From the NCBI RefSeq assembly GCF_005121165.3, contig NZ_CP034413.3, positions 992,001-1,056,000 of the forward strand: a DNA stretch of 64,000 nucleotides. The letters are read 5' to 3'. Position 1 is the first letter of the stretch. Each line of letters begins with the position of its first letter. Below the pieces are notes generated by a model. The model worked only from the letters and a program-made list of their open reading frames with translations. It was not told the origin of the DNA and did no database searches. Shown in pieces: positions 17,001 through 25,506 of the stretch. The DNA is from Dysosmobacter welbionis (GTDB taxonomy: Bacteria > Bacillota > Clostridia > Oscillospirales > Oscillospiraceae). The position numbers were made by a program, and so were the translations under genes.

Positions 17001-18070
17001 ACCTCTGTGGGCAGCCAGGTGGCCCCCAGCCGGACGGCGATCTCGCTGGCGGTCAGGTCCACCGGCTGCACCCGTTCCAAAGCCTGGACATGGGCGGTGT
17101 AGTCCTCCGGGTACAGTTCGGCGCTTCGTTTTGCCCATTCCAGCTTCTCCCGCACATTCCCGGAGAGGTATTCGTCCGCGGTGAGGTACTTTTCCTCGGA
17201 GCCACCGCCATACTCGTGCATGGGGTTCAGGAAGATCACGCCGGTCAGGTCGGCGTAGACCTCCTGCTCGGTCTTGCCGGTCAGCTCCGCCATATAGTCC
17301 ATGTCCACCTTTGCCTTTTCAGCCAGTGACACGGCCAGGGCCTCGGACGCGGTATCTACATGGGTGATCGTGACCCTCTGCTTGATGGTGCGCTTGGTAA
17401 ACATATCCGCCTTGCGGACAAAGTTGCGCTCATCGTCCAGCACCTCCAGCGAAGTCAGGAGGAAGTAGGCGCTGTCCATGCTGAACACGGAGCTGTTGGC
17501 GCGGGAGTTGATCCGCCCGTACTTGTCCACAAAGGCGTCGTAAAGAGCGTTCAACTTCCGCTGCTGGGCCTGAATGTCCTGGTCGGGCCAGTCCTCGGTC
17601 TGGTACTCAATGAGCGTCCGCACACAGTCCCGTATGCCGATCAGCCCCTTGATGCGGTTGGCCGCTGTCACGGACACCTCTACCGGGTTCATGCGGCTGT
17701 TTTCCCGGTAGTACACCTTGCCGTCCACGATGGTATAGCTGAAATTCCGTACCTCCGGGTCCGCGGGGATGGACTTGTCCTCGCCCTCGATTTCCGGGTC
17801 GTCCATGACATACTCGGTGATGGAGCCTTGGATATTCTGAATGGCGGCGGCAAGCTGTTCTCCCAGGTCCCGCCCCTCGATGGGCAGGCAGGCGGTTTCC
17901 GGCCCATAGGGGCCGCTGATCTCCCGCATTTCGCCCATGACCATCTCCGGGTGGTCAATAAAATACTGGTTCATTTTCAGCCCGTTGGCGTCGGTGTTCA
18001 GGTGTACCCAATCCGGTTCCTCGCTGGAGAGGGCGTCCCGCTTCTGCAAAAAGAGGATGTCGCTGGTCAC
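14033..18070 (-). CDS. Methylase/helicase polyvalent protein, C-terminal part (after frameshift)
   Basis: About 1345 residues forming the SNF2/DEAD-like helicase half of a very large ICE protein. Walker A is AHVVGAGKTFEM, Walker B is LFVDEAHYYKN, and the helicase C domain contains GSTQKMGAGTNVQKK and DLQQREGRIIRQGN. The C-terminal 300 residues are helical and charged. The natural frame continues from the upstream part; a missing base in a G run (18118-18121, CCCC on the plus strand) breaks it. The first ATG here (18070) lacks a proper ribosome site, so this piece is probably not made alone unless the frameshift is a sequencing error. Confidence 0.85.
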   Translation of the reverse strand: MTSDILFLQKRDALSSEEPDWVHLNTDANGLKMNQYFIDHPEMVMGEMREISGPYGPETACLPIEGRDLGEQLAAAIQNIQGSITEYVMDDPEIEGEDKSIPADPEVRNFSYTIVDGKVYYRENSRMNPVEVSVTAANRIKGLIGIRDCVRTLIEYQTEDWPDQDIQAQQRKLNALYDAFVDKYGRINSRANSSVFSMDSAYFLLTSLEVLDDERNFVRKADMFTKRTIKQRVTITHVDTASEALAVSLAEKAKVDMDYMAELTGKTEQEVYADLTGVIFLNPMHEYGGGSEEKYLTADEYLSGNVREKLEWAKRSAELYPEDYTAHVQALERVQPVDLTASEIAVRLGATWLPTEVIDQFIYELFGTSPRSQRMIRSHYSQHTGAWNIESKFADRGNVKAENTYGTTRVNGYKIIEETLNLRDLRIFDYVEDEHGNRVPVLNKKETAIAQGKQQLIKQAFQDWIWKDPARRERLTRLYNDKFNSIRPREYDGSHLNFVGINPEITLRPHQVNAIAHILYGGNTLLAHVVGAGKTFEMVAAAQESKRLGLCQKSLFVVPNHLTEQWASEYLQLYPSANILVATRKDFETKNRKRFCGRIATGDYDAIIIGHSQFEKIPVSVERQRYLLEQQRSEVLNGIAELKANHGERFSIKQMERTKKSIDAKLAKLNDQSRKDDVVTFEELGIDRLFVDEAHYYKNLAAFSKMRNVGGISQTEAQKSSDLYMKCRYLDELTGGRGVVFATGTPISNTMVEMYTMQKYLQYHTLEEHGLLNFDAWASTFGETVTAIELAPEGTGYRAKTRFSRFYNLPELMSMFKEVADIQTADMLNLPVPKANYHNIVLKPSEQQKEMVAALGQRAEKVRNRMVDSTEDNMLLITNDGRKLALDQRLLNPLLPDSDTSKINACAGDVFDIWQRTADQRSAQMVFCDLSTPGKNRPIEMVPNEQGGYEMAEFQNVYDDLRNKLIARGIPAEEIAYIHSANTETQKKELFGKVRSGQVRVLIGSTQKMGAGTNVQKKLVALHHLDCPWRPSDLQQREGRIIRQGNENNEVDIYTYVTENTFDSYLYQLVEGKQKFIGQIMTSKSPVRSCEDIDETALSYAEIKALCTGNPHIKEKMDLDIDVQRLRLLKANHLSQRYALEDQIIKTLPQQIAKYEQSIEGYLSDMDRLKENTHPNEDGFSPMEVEGTVYTDKKAAGSAILAACKAMTSPEPVPLGQYRGFSMDLSFASLTREFKVTLKGALYYTTNLGTDVFGNILRLDNLLESMEERISTCREQLENTRMQLENAKLEVDKPFPQEDELKRKSARLDELNILLNMDKRESEIVDGDVGDEVTAPARGSPDRER

Positions 18071-21000
18071 ATCCGTTCCCGCGGCGTCCTTGAAAGTGTT
18101 GTTGGGCAGGCGGATGGCCCCAGCAGGTCGGCGCGCTGGGCAAGGTACTTCCGCACAGTGGGGGTGTCCTTGTCCATCGTGCCCTTGCTGGTGACAAAGG
18201 CGATGACACCGCCCGGCCTGACCTTATCCAGCGTCCGGGCAAAGAAGTAGTCGTGAATGAGGAAATTGTATCGGTCATACCGCTTGTCGATCACCTTGAA
18301 GGAGCCGAAGGGCACATTCCCGATAGCGGCGTCAAAAAAGCTGTCCGGGAGGTCTGTTTTTTCAAACCCCTGGACAGCGATAGACGATTGTTGATAGAGT
18401 TGCTGGGCGATGCGGCCTGAGATGCCGTCCAACTCCACGCCGTAGATTTTAGAGTCCGCCAGGGCCTCCGGGCGCATACCGATGAAGTTGCCGATGCCGC
18501 AGGACGGCTCCAGCAGATTTCCGGTCTGGAAGCCCATGTTCGTGAGGGCCTGATAGATGGAGCGGATGACCACGGGCGGAGTATAGAAGGCCGTCAGGGT
18601 GGACTCCCTGGCTGCGGCATATTCCTCCTCGGTGAGCAGGGCTTTCAGCTCGGCGTACTTGCTGTGGCGCTCGTCAAAGCAGTCTGCCAAACCGCCCCAG
18701 CCCACATACCGCGCCAATACCTCCTGTTCCTCCGGGGTGGCAAGCCGGTCCTCGGCCTCCAGCCTTTTCAGCAGGCGGATCGCCCGGACATTGTTGTTGA
18801 ACCGCTCCCCAGGGGTTCCCACGCCCAGGGCGTCATCGGTGATGTGGTACTCATGCCGGTCTGCGTTGGGAACTTCAGGATGGAGGACAAAGGGGGAAAC
18901 CCTGGCCCTGCGCTGGGGGGCCAGTGGCGGCTCCGTACCGCCTTGGTCGTGCCCATCTGCTGAACTTTCCACGCCCTTTCCCGGTCCCGCTGTCTTTTCA
19001 GCCGGTCCCATCAGACGCCGAATGACGGAAATATGCTCCACGCGCTCGATGGGGAAACCAACTGCGCCCTCAAAGGTGAGATCCCGCAGGGAGGCCCGGC
19101 CATCCTCGTCGATCTTTTCTACACGAAACCGCCGGCCCTCCAGCGTGATCTCCTTACCGAGCAGGTCACGGTCCGAAGCAGCCGTTTCCGTATCCTCCCG
19201 CGGGGGCAGAGGTTGTTCCTCTTTTGCGGTGGGAGGTTCCGGTGTGGGGAAGTCCCCGATCACGCGGAGCCACTTCTTCTCCAGCAGGTCGTAGACAGCC
19301 GCGCCCTCGTAGGCAAAGCCGTCTGGTTCCATCGTGCCTTCCAGATAGCCCCGTGCCGCCTGTTCCGCTTCCTCCGGCGTCGCGTATTCCAGCTTCTCGT
19401 CCATGCCGTTTTCCAGGTGGTGATAGACCACCACCTGATACCGGCGCTCCGCTTCGTCCCGGTCCGCCGGGGCATGGGCGGGCGGCTTCTCCCGTGCCTG
19501 GACCTTTTGGGCCAGAGGGCGGTCCGCATAAAGTTGTTTCTCCGCCTCCTCCAGTTTGGCAAAGCTCCCGGTCGTGGGCGTCACCCTGCCGGAAATGAAG
19601 CCGTACTGATTGCAGAAGGTCCCGTTCGGTTCCCGGAAGATCACAAGATGCTCATCGCCGGACCAATATTCCGCGGCCTGCCGGTACGCGAGGTCTTGGG
19701 CGGCGATGGGGTCTTTTTTTGCTTGGGGCCGATGGGTATAAAGTGCTGCTTCGGCCTGCTCAAAGGTATCAAAGCCACTCGCCGTTGCATACACCGTGTT
19801 ATCCTGATCGTCATAGCAGTATTGGACATAATACTGGCCGTTGGGGTACTGCCGGATCAGGATGGTTTCGCCCTCCCCATAATACCGGGCGCAGAGCTCC
19901 ACCTGGTTCAACTGACGGGCGTATTCCTCCGCCTGCCACCGGCTGGTAAATTCCTCGCTGACGCCCTCATCGTCCACATAGATACGGTCGTTCTGGCCAT
20001 CCCACACGCCATAGGCGATTTGGGAGCCGCGGTCCAGCTCCACAGCATAGAAGCGGACATCCGGCTCCGCGCCGGCCTTCTCCTCTTGACTGGGCGCTGT
20101 GTCCGCGGGGTGTTCCCGTCCCTGGCGCTGTTTGTTGTACTCCTCCTCCGCAAAGGCCACCATCTCGTCAAAATCCAGGTTGGCGAGAAGTTCATTCAGG
20201 TCATGGAAGCCGGCGCATTGGATGGAAGCAGCCTCTGAGCCGTCCACCAGATAGGACAGGCGGAACGATACCAAGTCCACACTGATCTCTACGGTGTGGG
20301 CGCTGTCGCTGGTGGAGCTGAACGCCAGGGGGACATGAGAGAGGTCGGAGAAGTCGGCCTCCTGCTCAAAGACCTCCATACAGTAAGCGTTAATGAGCCA
20401 TTTTGCCCGCCCCAACTGCGCCTGCGCCATGTCAATGACCTGGAAGCCCTGGGGCGGCGGGTCCAGTTCGGCAAGGAAGTCCTGGGGAATGGTCTGGCCC
20501 TGGCCGTCCCGGTAGAGGACGATCCGCATGGGCGCGCCAGCATGGTTTTCTTCCTTGATTGCCGCCACAAATTCCTCCGCGCCGGTGTACTCCACGCTTT
20601 CGCCCACGCTGCCGTTCGTGCCCAGGAAGTCGATCCGTCCCACGGGCAGCGGGGCGTCCGGCGATTCCCCGGCATCCGGTTCTTCGGCGTCAGCCACGGG
20701 TGCCGCGTTCTCCGCCACCTGAAGCAGTCTGTCGTTCAGCGGGTTCTCCGCCAGCAGACGGTCGAATTCCTCACGGGGCAGTTCCTTATTGAAAATAGGA
20801 AAGGTCGGGTCATAGAGCCGGACGGTCTGCTCATTATAGGCCAGCAGCTCATACTCCTGCGCCCCCAGGTACACCGTGTCGCCCAGGGTCAAGCGGTATT
20901 CCTTTTTTGGAGGGGGCGGCGGATTCAGTTCCTCCTCGGTGGGTTCCAGCGGTGTGGCAAGGGGACCGCTCAGATCAGCCAGCACAGCCTCACAGCGTTC

Positions 21001-23286
21001 CGTCAGGTGGGTCTTGTCCCGGATGATCGTCTGCATGGCGTTTCGCAGGGTGGGTAGGACAAAGAGATTATCTCCTGACAGAACATAGCACTTCTTTTCC
21101 CCTATTCTAAAGGAGTTCGCACACGTTCTGGCAAGTAGGAGTTCCTTGTATGGGTCCGTTTCACCGGTCCGTGTTTTGAAATCCACATAATCATCAATGA
21201 TGGAGCAAATCTCCGCTGCGATGTCCCAACGGGCCTTCCGCTGCTCTACCTGTGCCCGGTATTTCGGATAATGCTCTTTTTCAGCCCGGTTCAGGTAGCG
21301 TCCAGCGGCAATCAGTTCCCCAATACGCTTTTCCACCTTGGCCCAGGTCAGCAGGAATTTCCCGTCAGGGTCGCCGTAGTCGCGGGAGATGGTGATGCCC
21401 GTGCTGTCGTGGTCTACCCTAAAGCCGCTGCTGGGGATAGCGTTGGAATAGGAGCCTACGCCGTATTCCGCTTTCAGGAATTTGGCATTTTCCTGTCTGC
21501 TTTCCTGCTTCTGATACTGGTCATAGATGCGGAGTTTGGACGGTGAGTACCTTCCGCACAGAACATAGTCAATGGCCTCCTGGGGCAAAATAAAAGCCGA
21601 AGCCTTTTCTGCTTCTGCCTGTTCTATGAGAGAGACTTGTTTCGCTTCGCTGGGCAGGGGGCGCTCATCCGGGTCGAGCCACTGGTGCAGCAGGATCATC
21701 CCGTAGATGGTGTCGGCAACATGGGGCCACCGAAGGAATTCCTCTTTCTCGCGGGAGAAGTACGCCCCGCGCCAGAGGTTCAGCACATCGTCCCATGCCC
21801 GATACCCGGCCCGCTGGCCATTGCTCAAAATTTTCTCCACATAGGTGTTGTCAAAGAAACCCTTAATGAAATCGCCGCGCTCTTTTCTGCCCTCATGGGC
21901 TTCAAAGAACGCGGCGATCTCGGTCCTATGGTCTTTTAGGGCGTCGCTGATGCGGAGTAATTCCTGTTTCTCGCTGTCCTCATGATAGTAAGGGATGTCC
22001 GTGCGGGCGTCAAAATCATGGTGGCTGTTTTGAAGTCCGGCAGTAGCGGATGTCCCGTCAACAGGGGCCTGTGGAAGTTCTTCCCCAGCAATAAGCGGGC
22101 CGCTTATGTGTCCGCGTAGACCAGCTCTGTCAGCGCCACTTCCTCCGCTGCTGCCCGGATGTTGTTCATCAGGCCCACCCACTTCATCTGATCGCTGGCC
22201 TTCAGCTCCTCCGTCACGCCCTGCTCCCGCGCCATCCGCGCCATCAACTGCTCCACCATCTCCGTGGCCTGCCGGTCGATCTTCTCCAGATGGGCGTTCA
22301 GCCTGCCGCTGAGGAGCATCCCCGTGTAGTAGGCGTTCCTGTGGGTCTGAAGGTAACTGCGCCGCAGCATCCCATATTTTCCGACCTTCGGGGCCTCCGG
22401 CGCTTCCAGATTGGGCAGGCGGTAGTCGCCCTCCGTCCGGTATGTCAGTTCCATGTTCAATGCTCCTTTCCTGTTTTGTCCTGCTATCATGATACGGCCT
22501 GTTTGGAGTTTGCGCAAATGTGCGATTTTCCCTTTGCTCTGCCCGGTACAGGCTCAAAACCGTGCTGGCGATCTCCCGCAGGGGCATTTCCGCAATATCG
22601 CTCACCGCGCCGCCCAGGATGGAGAGGGTTTCCGGGGTGTCAAAGTCATAGACATGGGCGAAATCCTCGCCGCTGAAATAGTCCATGGGGTCGATGCCGC
22701 ACCGGGTCAGCATGATAAAGGCCACGCTGTTCTCCACCAGACCCTTAAACCATGTTTCAGTGCTGAGATCGTCCAGTTCTTCCAGCAGGCTGCCCGCCTT
22801 GACACCCCGCAGTTCCGTGTAGTAGTCGCCAAGGTTATCTTCCACGATGACCTTTGCCGTTTCCAGCAGGCAGGCGGCAAGGCCGGAGCGGTCCGGGAAC
22901 TCGCCATAGCTGTTCTCCAGTGCCTCGATTACCGCGTTCTCATACCGCGGCTCCATCTTCCAGATGGGGATCATGCGCCCCTGGCGGCTGTTGGTATCGG
23001 ACATATCAAAGACATACCGCAGCTTGTAGCCCTGGTCCGTGTCCACCAGCAGGGCGATCCCCCTGGTGCCCCGGTTAACATAGCGGCCATGCTTGTTCCA
23101 GAAGTCGATCTGGGCGCAGGCGGTGGCGTCCGGCTTCTGTGCGTAAATCAAAAGCTGGTCGCGGAAATTGTACTTGAAGTTGTGGGCGGCGGTGGTCAGG
23201 AACGCCATATAGTTCCCGCTGTTGGCGGAAATTTCGCGGGTCTTTTGCGCCGCAAGTTCTACAATGGAGTCCAGTTTTTTCGCCAC
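18067..23286 (-). CDS. Methylase/helicase polyvalent protein, N-terminal part (frameshifted)
   Basis: A 1739-codon frame beginning GTG with GGAGGG upstream. Residues 1-250 resemble an ArdC-like N-terminus (NSGNYMAFLTTAAHNFKYNF). Residues about 280-400 are a Gly/Ala/Asp/Arg-rich stretch that overlaps tnpV in another frame. The central part has LPD-type repeats (GDTVYLGAQEYELLAYNEQT). The end is an N6-adenine methylase domain: LLEPSCGIGNFIGMRPEAL and AAIGNVPFGSFKVIDKRYDR. The proper frame would continue LLGAIRLPNNTFKDAAGTD, but a one-base loss in a G run at 18118-18121 gives a stop 18 codons later. Restored length with the downstream part is about 3084 residues. It probably acts on ICE DNA in the recipient (modification, unwinding). 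Confidence 0.85.
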   Translation of the reverse strand: MAKKLDSIVELAAQKTREISANSGNYMAFLTTAAHNFKYNFRDQLLIYAQKPDATACAQIDFWNKHGRYVNRGTRGIALLVDTDQGYKLRYVFDMSDTNSRQGRMIPIWKMEPRYENAVIEALENSYGEFPDRSGLAACLLETAKVIVEDNLGDYYTELRGVKAGSLLEELDDLSTETWFKGLVENSVAFIMLTRCGIDPMDYFSGEDFAHVYDFDTPETLSILGGAVSDIAEMPLREIASTVLSLYRAEQRENRTFAQTPNRPYHDSRTKQERSIEHGTDIPDGGRLPPAQSGSAGGPEGRKIWDAAAQLPSDPQERLLHGDAPQRQAERPSGEDRPAGHGDGGAVDGADGAGAGRDGGAEGQRSDEVGGPDEQHPGSSGGSGADRAGLRGHISGPLIAGEELPQAPVDGTSATAGLQNSHHDFDARTDIPYYHEDSEKQELLRISDALKDHRTEIAAFFEAHEGRKERGDFIKGFFDNTYVEKILSNGQRAGYRAWDDVLNLWRGAYFSREKEEFLRWPHVADTIYGMILLHQWLDPDERPLPSEAKQVSLIEQAEAEKASAFILPQEAIDYVLCGRYSPSKLRIYDQYQKQESRQENAKFLKAEYGVGSYSNAIPSSGFRVDHDSTGITISRDYGDPDGKFLLTWAKVEKRIGELIAAGRYLNRAEKEHYPKYRAQVEQRKARWDIAAEICSIIDDYVDFKTRTGETDPYKELLLARTCANSFRIGEKKCYVLSGDNLFVLPTLRNAMQTIIRDKTHLTERCEAVLADLSGPLATPLEPTEEELNPPPPPKKEYRLTLGDTVYLGAQEYELLAYNEQTVRLYDPTFPIFNKELPREEFDRLLAENPLNDRLLQVAENAAPVADAEEPDAGESPDAPLPVGRIDFLGTNGSVGESVEYTGAEEFVAAIKEENHAGAPMRIVLYRDGQGQTIPQDFLAELDPPPQGFQVIDMAQAQLGRAKWLINAYCMEVFEQEADFSDLSHVPLAFSSTSDSAHTVEISVDLVSFRLSYLVDGSEAASIQCAGFHDLNELLANLDFDEMVAFAEEEYNKQRQGREHPADTAPSQEEKAGAEPDVRFYAVELDRGSQIAYGVWDGQNDRIYVDDEGVSEEFTSRWQAEEYARQLNQVELCARYYGEGETILIRQYPNGQYYVQYCYDDQDNTVYATASGFDTFEQAEAALYTHRPQAKKDPIAAQDLAYRQAAEYWSGDEHLVIFREPNGTFCNQYGFISGRVTPTTGSFAKLEEAEKQLYADRPLAQKVQAREKPPAHAPADRDEAERRYQVVVYHHLENGMDEKLEYATPEEAEQAARGYLEGTMEPDGFAYEGAAVYDLLEKKWLRVIGDFPTPEPPTAKEEQPLPPREDTETAASDRDLLGKEITLEGRRFRVEKIDEDGRASLRDLTFEGAVGFPIERVEHISVIRRLMGPAEKTAGPGKGVESSADGHDQGGTEPPLAPQRRARVSPFVLHPEVPNADRHEYHITDDALGVGTPGERFNNNVRAIRLLKRLEAEDRLATPEEQEVLARYVGWGGLADCFDERHSKYAELKALLTEEEYAAARESTLTAFYTPPVVIRSIYQALTNMGFQTGNLLEPSCGIGNFIGMRPEALADSKIYGVELDGISGRIAQQLYQQSSIAVQGFEKTDLPDSFFDAAIGNVPFGSFKVIDKRYDRYNFLIHDYFFARTLDKVRPGGVIAFVTSKGTMDKDTPTVRKYLAQRADLLGPSACPTTLSRTPRERM
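22104..22454 (-). CDS. tnpV: TnpV family protein nested in helicase gene (different frame)
   Basis: A 116-residue protein, MELTYRTEGDYRLPNLEAPE to LTELVYADT, read on the same strand as the helicase gene but in another frame. It has its own GGAAAGGAG site 8 bases before the ATG. It aligns by eye with the IME protein at 56491-56844: KYGMLRRSYLQTHR versus KYGRMRKSYLKEHR, and VTEELKASDQMKWVGLMNNI versus VTEELKACDPMRWVGLMNTL. TnpV proteins are transposon-encoded with no settled function. Conservation with an independent copy shows this frame is real. The helicase frame across it is low-complexity, so overprinting is likely. Confidence 0.8.
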   Translation of the reverse strand: MELTYRTEGDYRLPNLEAPEAPKVGKYGMLRRSYLQTHRNAYYTGMLLSGRLNAHLEKIDRQATEMVEQLMARMAREQGVTEELKASDQMKWVGLMNNIRAAAEEVALTELVYADT

Positions 23287-23289
23287 ACT

Positions 23290-23595
23290 CTATCCCTCCG
23301 TTTCTTCATAAGATTGTAGCAGGCCCTTTGCTGCTGCGGCGATTTTAGAGATGCGCCCGGTGAGCTGGGCAACGGTGGCCCGAACCTCTGATCGCCGCGC
23401 CGCGTAGAAGTAGCCTGCATCGGCGCTGCAAATGGGGTGGCCGTCACAGCGCAGGCGGTTGACCGCCCGCCGCAGCTCCGTCCCGCCGACATGAAACGCG
23501 GCCTCCAGCTCCTTGCTGGAAGCTGCGTTCTCCTGTCCCTTGTGGTGTTTCTTCAGGTACGCGCACAGGGACTCGTCAATGGGTACGCCCTTCAT
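23290..23595 (-). CDS. Small winged-helix-like hypothetical protein
   Basis: A 101-residue protein ending three bases before the helicase start. LEAAFHVGGTELRRAVNRLR followed by CDGHPICSADAGYFYA has the look of a winged-helix DNA-binding fold (recognition helix then wing). The C-terminal third is a helix (VAQLTGRISKIAAAAKGLLQ). A DNA-binding regulator role is inferred. It overlaps the upstream gene by four bases. Confidence 0.65.
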   Translation of the reverse strand: MKGVPIDESLCAYLKKHHKGQENAASSKELEAAFHVGGTELRRAVNRLRCDGHPICSADAGYFYAARRSEVRATVAQLTGRISKIAAAAKGLLQSYEETEG

Positions 23596-23912
23596 TGGGG
23601 ATCACTCCTGCTTCCCACCTTCAACTTTTTGTGATATTCCTCGCTCACATCATAGTTGAGGGCTGCGGATAAAAGGAGCTGCCAGATCATTTCTTCCGCT
23701 TCATTTTCATACATACACAGACTGGCGTATTGTTCGCCGTCTTTACTCATATAGAGCCGGGTAAAGCGCATACGTTTCTCCATCAAGTCCTTCGCACCGC
23801 TTCGGACGCTCTCCACGGGGGCGTTAGCGGCGTTGTATGCCAGGACAGTCATCAACAGGTCAAACATAGAGGGGTGTAGTTCTAATTTGGTGTTGGGTAT
23901 TTGTGCCATCAT
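23592..23912 (-). CDS. Conserved hypothetical protein
   Basis: A 106-residue soluble protein (KLELHPSMFDLLMTVLAYNA; EAEEMIWQLLLSAALNYDVS) with no motif I recognise. Two ATGs stand at the start (MMAQ). It is coupled to the next gene by an ATGA overlap and lies in the accessory block upstream of the helicase. Confidence 0.6.
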   Translation of the reverse strand: MMAQIPNTKLELHPSMFDLLMTVLAYNAANAPVESVRSGAKDLMEKRMRFTRLYMSKDGEQYASLCMYENEAEEMIWQLLLSAALNYDVSEEYHKKLKVGSRSDPQ

Positions 23913-23916
23913 CGTC

Positions 23917-24468
23917 CTACCTTTCCACGGAAACGGCCTGCCGGGGCTTGGGAAAATCCCAGCCGTACACCTTGCCGATCTCGTCTCCCAGCCTGCGGGT
24001 AATCCGGGTTATATCGGATCGGACAGCCTTTCCGTAATACAGTTTTTCTTTCAGCAAGTCAATTTGTGAGTCCCGTGCTCCGGGCTTATAGGTGCGGTAA
24101 AGAAGATGGTTCGTACCGTCGTGGTGTATGGCGTCGCAGCGCAGGTCGCCCAGCTTATCCACATACCATGTGGCGTATTCAATATCCCGGCCACTGTAAA
24201 GGCAGTCCCGGATATTGCCGCTGGAGATTTCCTGATAGCCTGTACGCCGCCCATTCCAAAGTCCCAGGTCAGCGATCACAAGGATGGGCTGGTCAAGCTG
24301 GATGTTCAGATTGACGCGCTCATCGTCCAGATAGCGGTTATTGATCTCGTACATCAGGGCCATGCGCTCGTCCTCGGTCAGCTCCGGATGATCTTCCTCC
24401 AGATCGTCCCTCCAGTCCTCATAGTCCAGATCGTAGTTGCTCCATATTAAGTGCCTTTGCTCTGTCAT
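23917..24468 (-). CDS. Conserved hypothetical ICE accessory protein
   Basis: A 183-residue acidic protein (LIWSNYDLDYEDWRDDLEED; ALMYEINNRYLDDERVNLNI). The middle (PILVIADLGLWNGRRTGYQE, ATWYVDKLGDLRCDAIHHDG, NHLLYRTYKPG) recurs in accessory proteins of Clostridia ICEs. No catalytic motif is visible and the function is unknown. It overlaps the next upstream gene by four bases, so the block 27758-23290 is probably one transcript. Confidence 0.65.
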   Translation of the reverse strand: MTEQRHLIWSNYDLDYEDWRDDLEEDHPELTEDERMALMYEINNRYLDDERVNLNIQLDQPILVIADLGLWNGRRTGYQEISSGNIRDCLYSGRDIEYATWYVDKLGDLRCDAIHHDGTNHLLYRTYKPGARDSQIDLLKEKLYYGKAVRSDITRITRRLGDEIGKVYGWDFPKPRQAVSVER

Positions 24469-25421
24469 CGTGAACCGCCCCTTTCGTGGCGGCGGGGCTT
24501 GACAGGCCGTCCTCGCTCGTTGTAGCGGTTCGGGTCAGCGGCAGGGGAAGTCCAGCCCTGGGTCACCCCGGCCAGCATCGCCGCCGCCTGCGCCCTGGTC
24601 ACGCCCATATCGCCGTTGAGCACATCCGCCGTCTGCTGGGGCGTTTTCCCTTTGAAATGGGCCATAGGGGACACCTGATACCCAGGCTTATACCGCTCTA
24701 TGACGATCAGCTCGCCGGATGATGGCAAAATGGCAAAGCACTTCTCCGGCAGGGGTGGTGTCAGTGGCAGGACGGTGTTGTGGCAGCGTTCCATCTGCTC
24801 GGCAAACTGGCAGATGTGAAACAGGCTGTCCCAGCCGTTGCCTACCTCCACATGGCAGTCATCAATATAGCGGCAGGTCCGGTCGATGGGCGCACAGCCC
24901 TCCCGGAGAATACGGATTTGCCCGCCGTCCGGGATGCGGAACAGTTCCTTGTAGTGCGGGTCGATGAACCGGATGCCCTTTTCAGCCTGTTCCATGTGCC
25001 GGTCCAGCCAGTCGCGGCGGTAGCAGTAGAGAAACAGATTTTCCTCCCCCTTGTAGGGGTGCAGCCGGATCAGATAGGCATACTGTGCTGTGTCCGCCCG
25101 GAAGCCGAACGCAAAGCCGCTATCGTAGCCGCTCTCCTGGTGTCCCCGGCAGAAATCCCGCATGGCGTCACGGCTTTTCAGAAACCCGCCGTACTGCTCG
25201 TCCCCCACCAGGGCCTCCAGGACCTCCTCAAACTCCTGCTGAAAGTCCTCGGTGTCCAGATTTTCCCGGTGGCTGGTCCACTTGGGAAAGAAGCCCTTGC
25301 CATCCTCACCCATATCCGCTCGAAGGTGCCCGATACTCCCAGTCTGGCCCTCAATCTGTGTGCTTTGTCTGGCAATATAAAGCCGCTCCGCTGGAGCAGC
25401 GGCGTGAAAAGTTAATTCCAT
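24465..25421 (-). CDS. LPD28-like conserved protein, copy 1
   Basis: A 318-residue protein, paralogous to its neighbour at 25507-26466: both start MELT, both have DGxQIRI then RYIDxxHxEx and an ICQFAEQMER/IREFAERLEQ helix, and both end with AQAAAMLAG and a Pro/Arg/Lys tail. The RYIDDCHVEVGNGWDSLFHI segment resembles the LPD28 domain of large polyvalent proteins; that name is from memory. The function is unknown and may relate to protection of ICE DNA. AAGGAG precedes the ATG. Confidence 0.65.
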   Translation of the reverse strand: MELTFHAAAPAERLYIARQSTQIEGQTGSIGHLRADMGEDGKGFFPKWTSHRENLDTEDFQQEFEEVLEALVGDEQYGGFLKSRDAMRDFCRGHQESGYDSGFAFGFRADTAQYAYLIRLHPYKGEENLFLYCYRRDWLDRHMEQAEKGIRFIDPHYKELFRIPDGGQIRILREGCAPIDRTCRYIDDCHVEVGNGWDSLFHICQFAEQMERCHNTVLPLTPPLPEKCFAILPSSGELIVIERYKPGYQVSPMAHFKGKTPQQTADVLNGDMGVTRAQAAAMLAGVTQGWTSPAADPNRYNERGRPVKPRRHERGGSR

Positions 25422-25506
25422 ACGATCACGCTCCTTGTCAACAAGAAGGCGGCCATTAGCTTCCCACTGATAGCCGCTTTCTCTCTATACGATATTGATA
25501 GACCTT

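Noticed and set aside
16133-17329. 398-codon plus-strand frame opposite the helicase gene
   Set aside because: It is the antisense shadow of conserved helicase sequence; no motif, no start signal.
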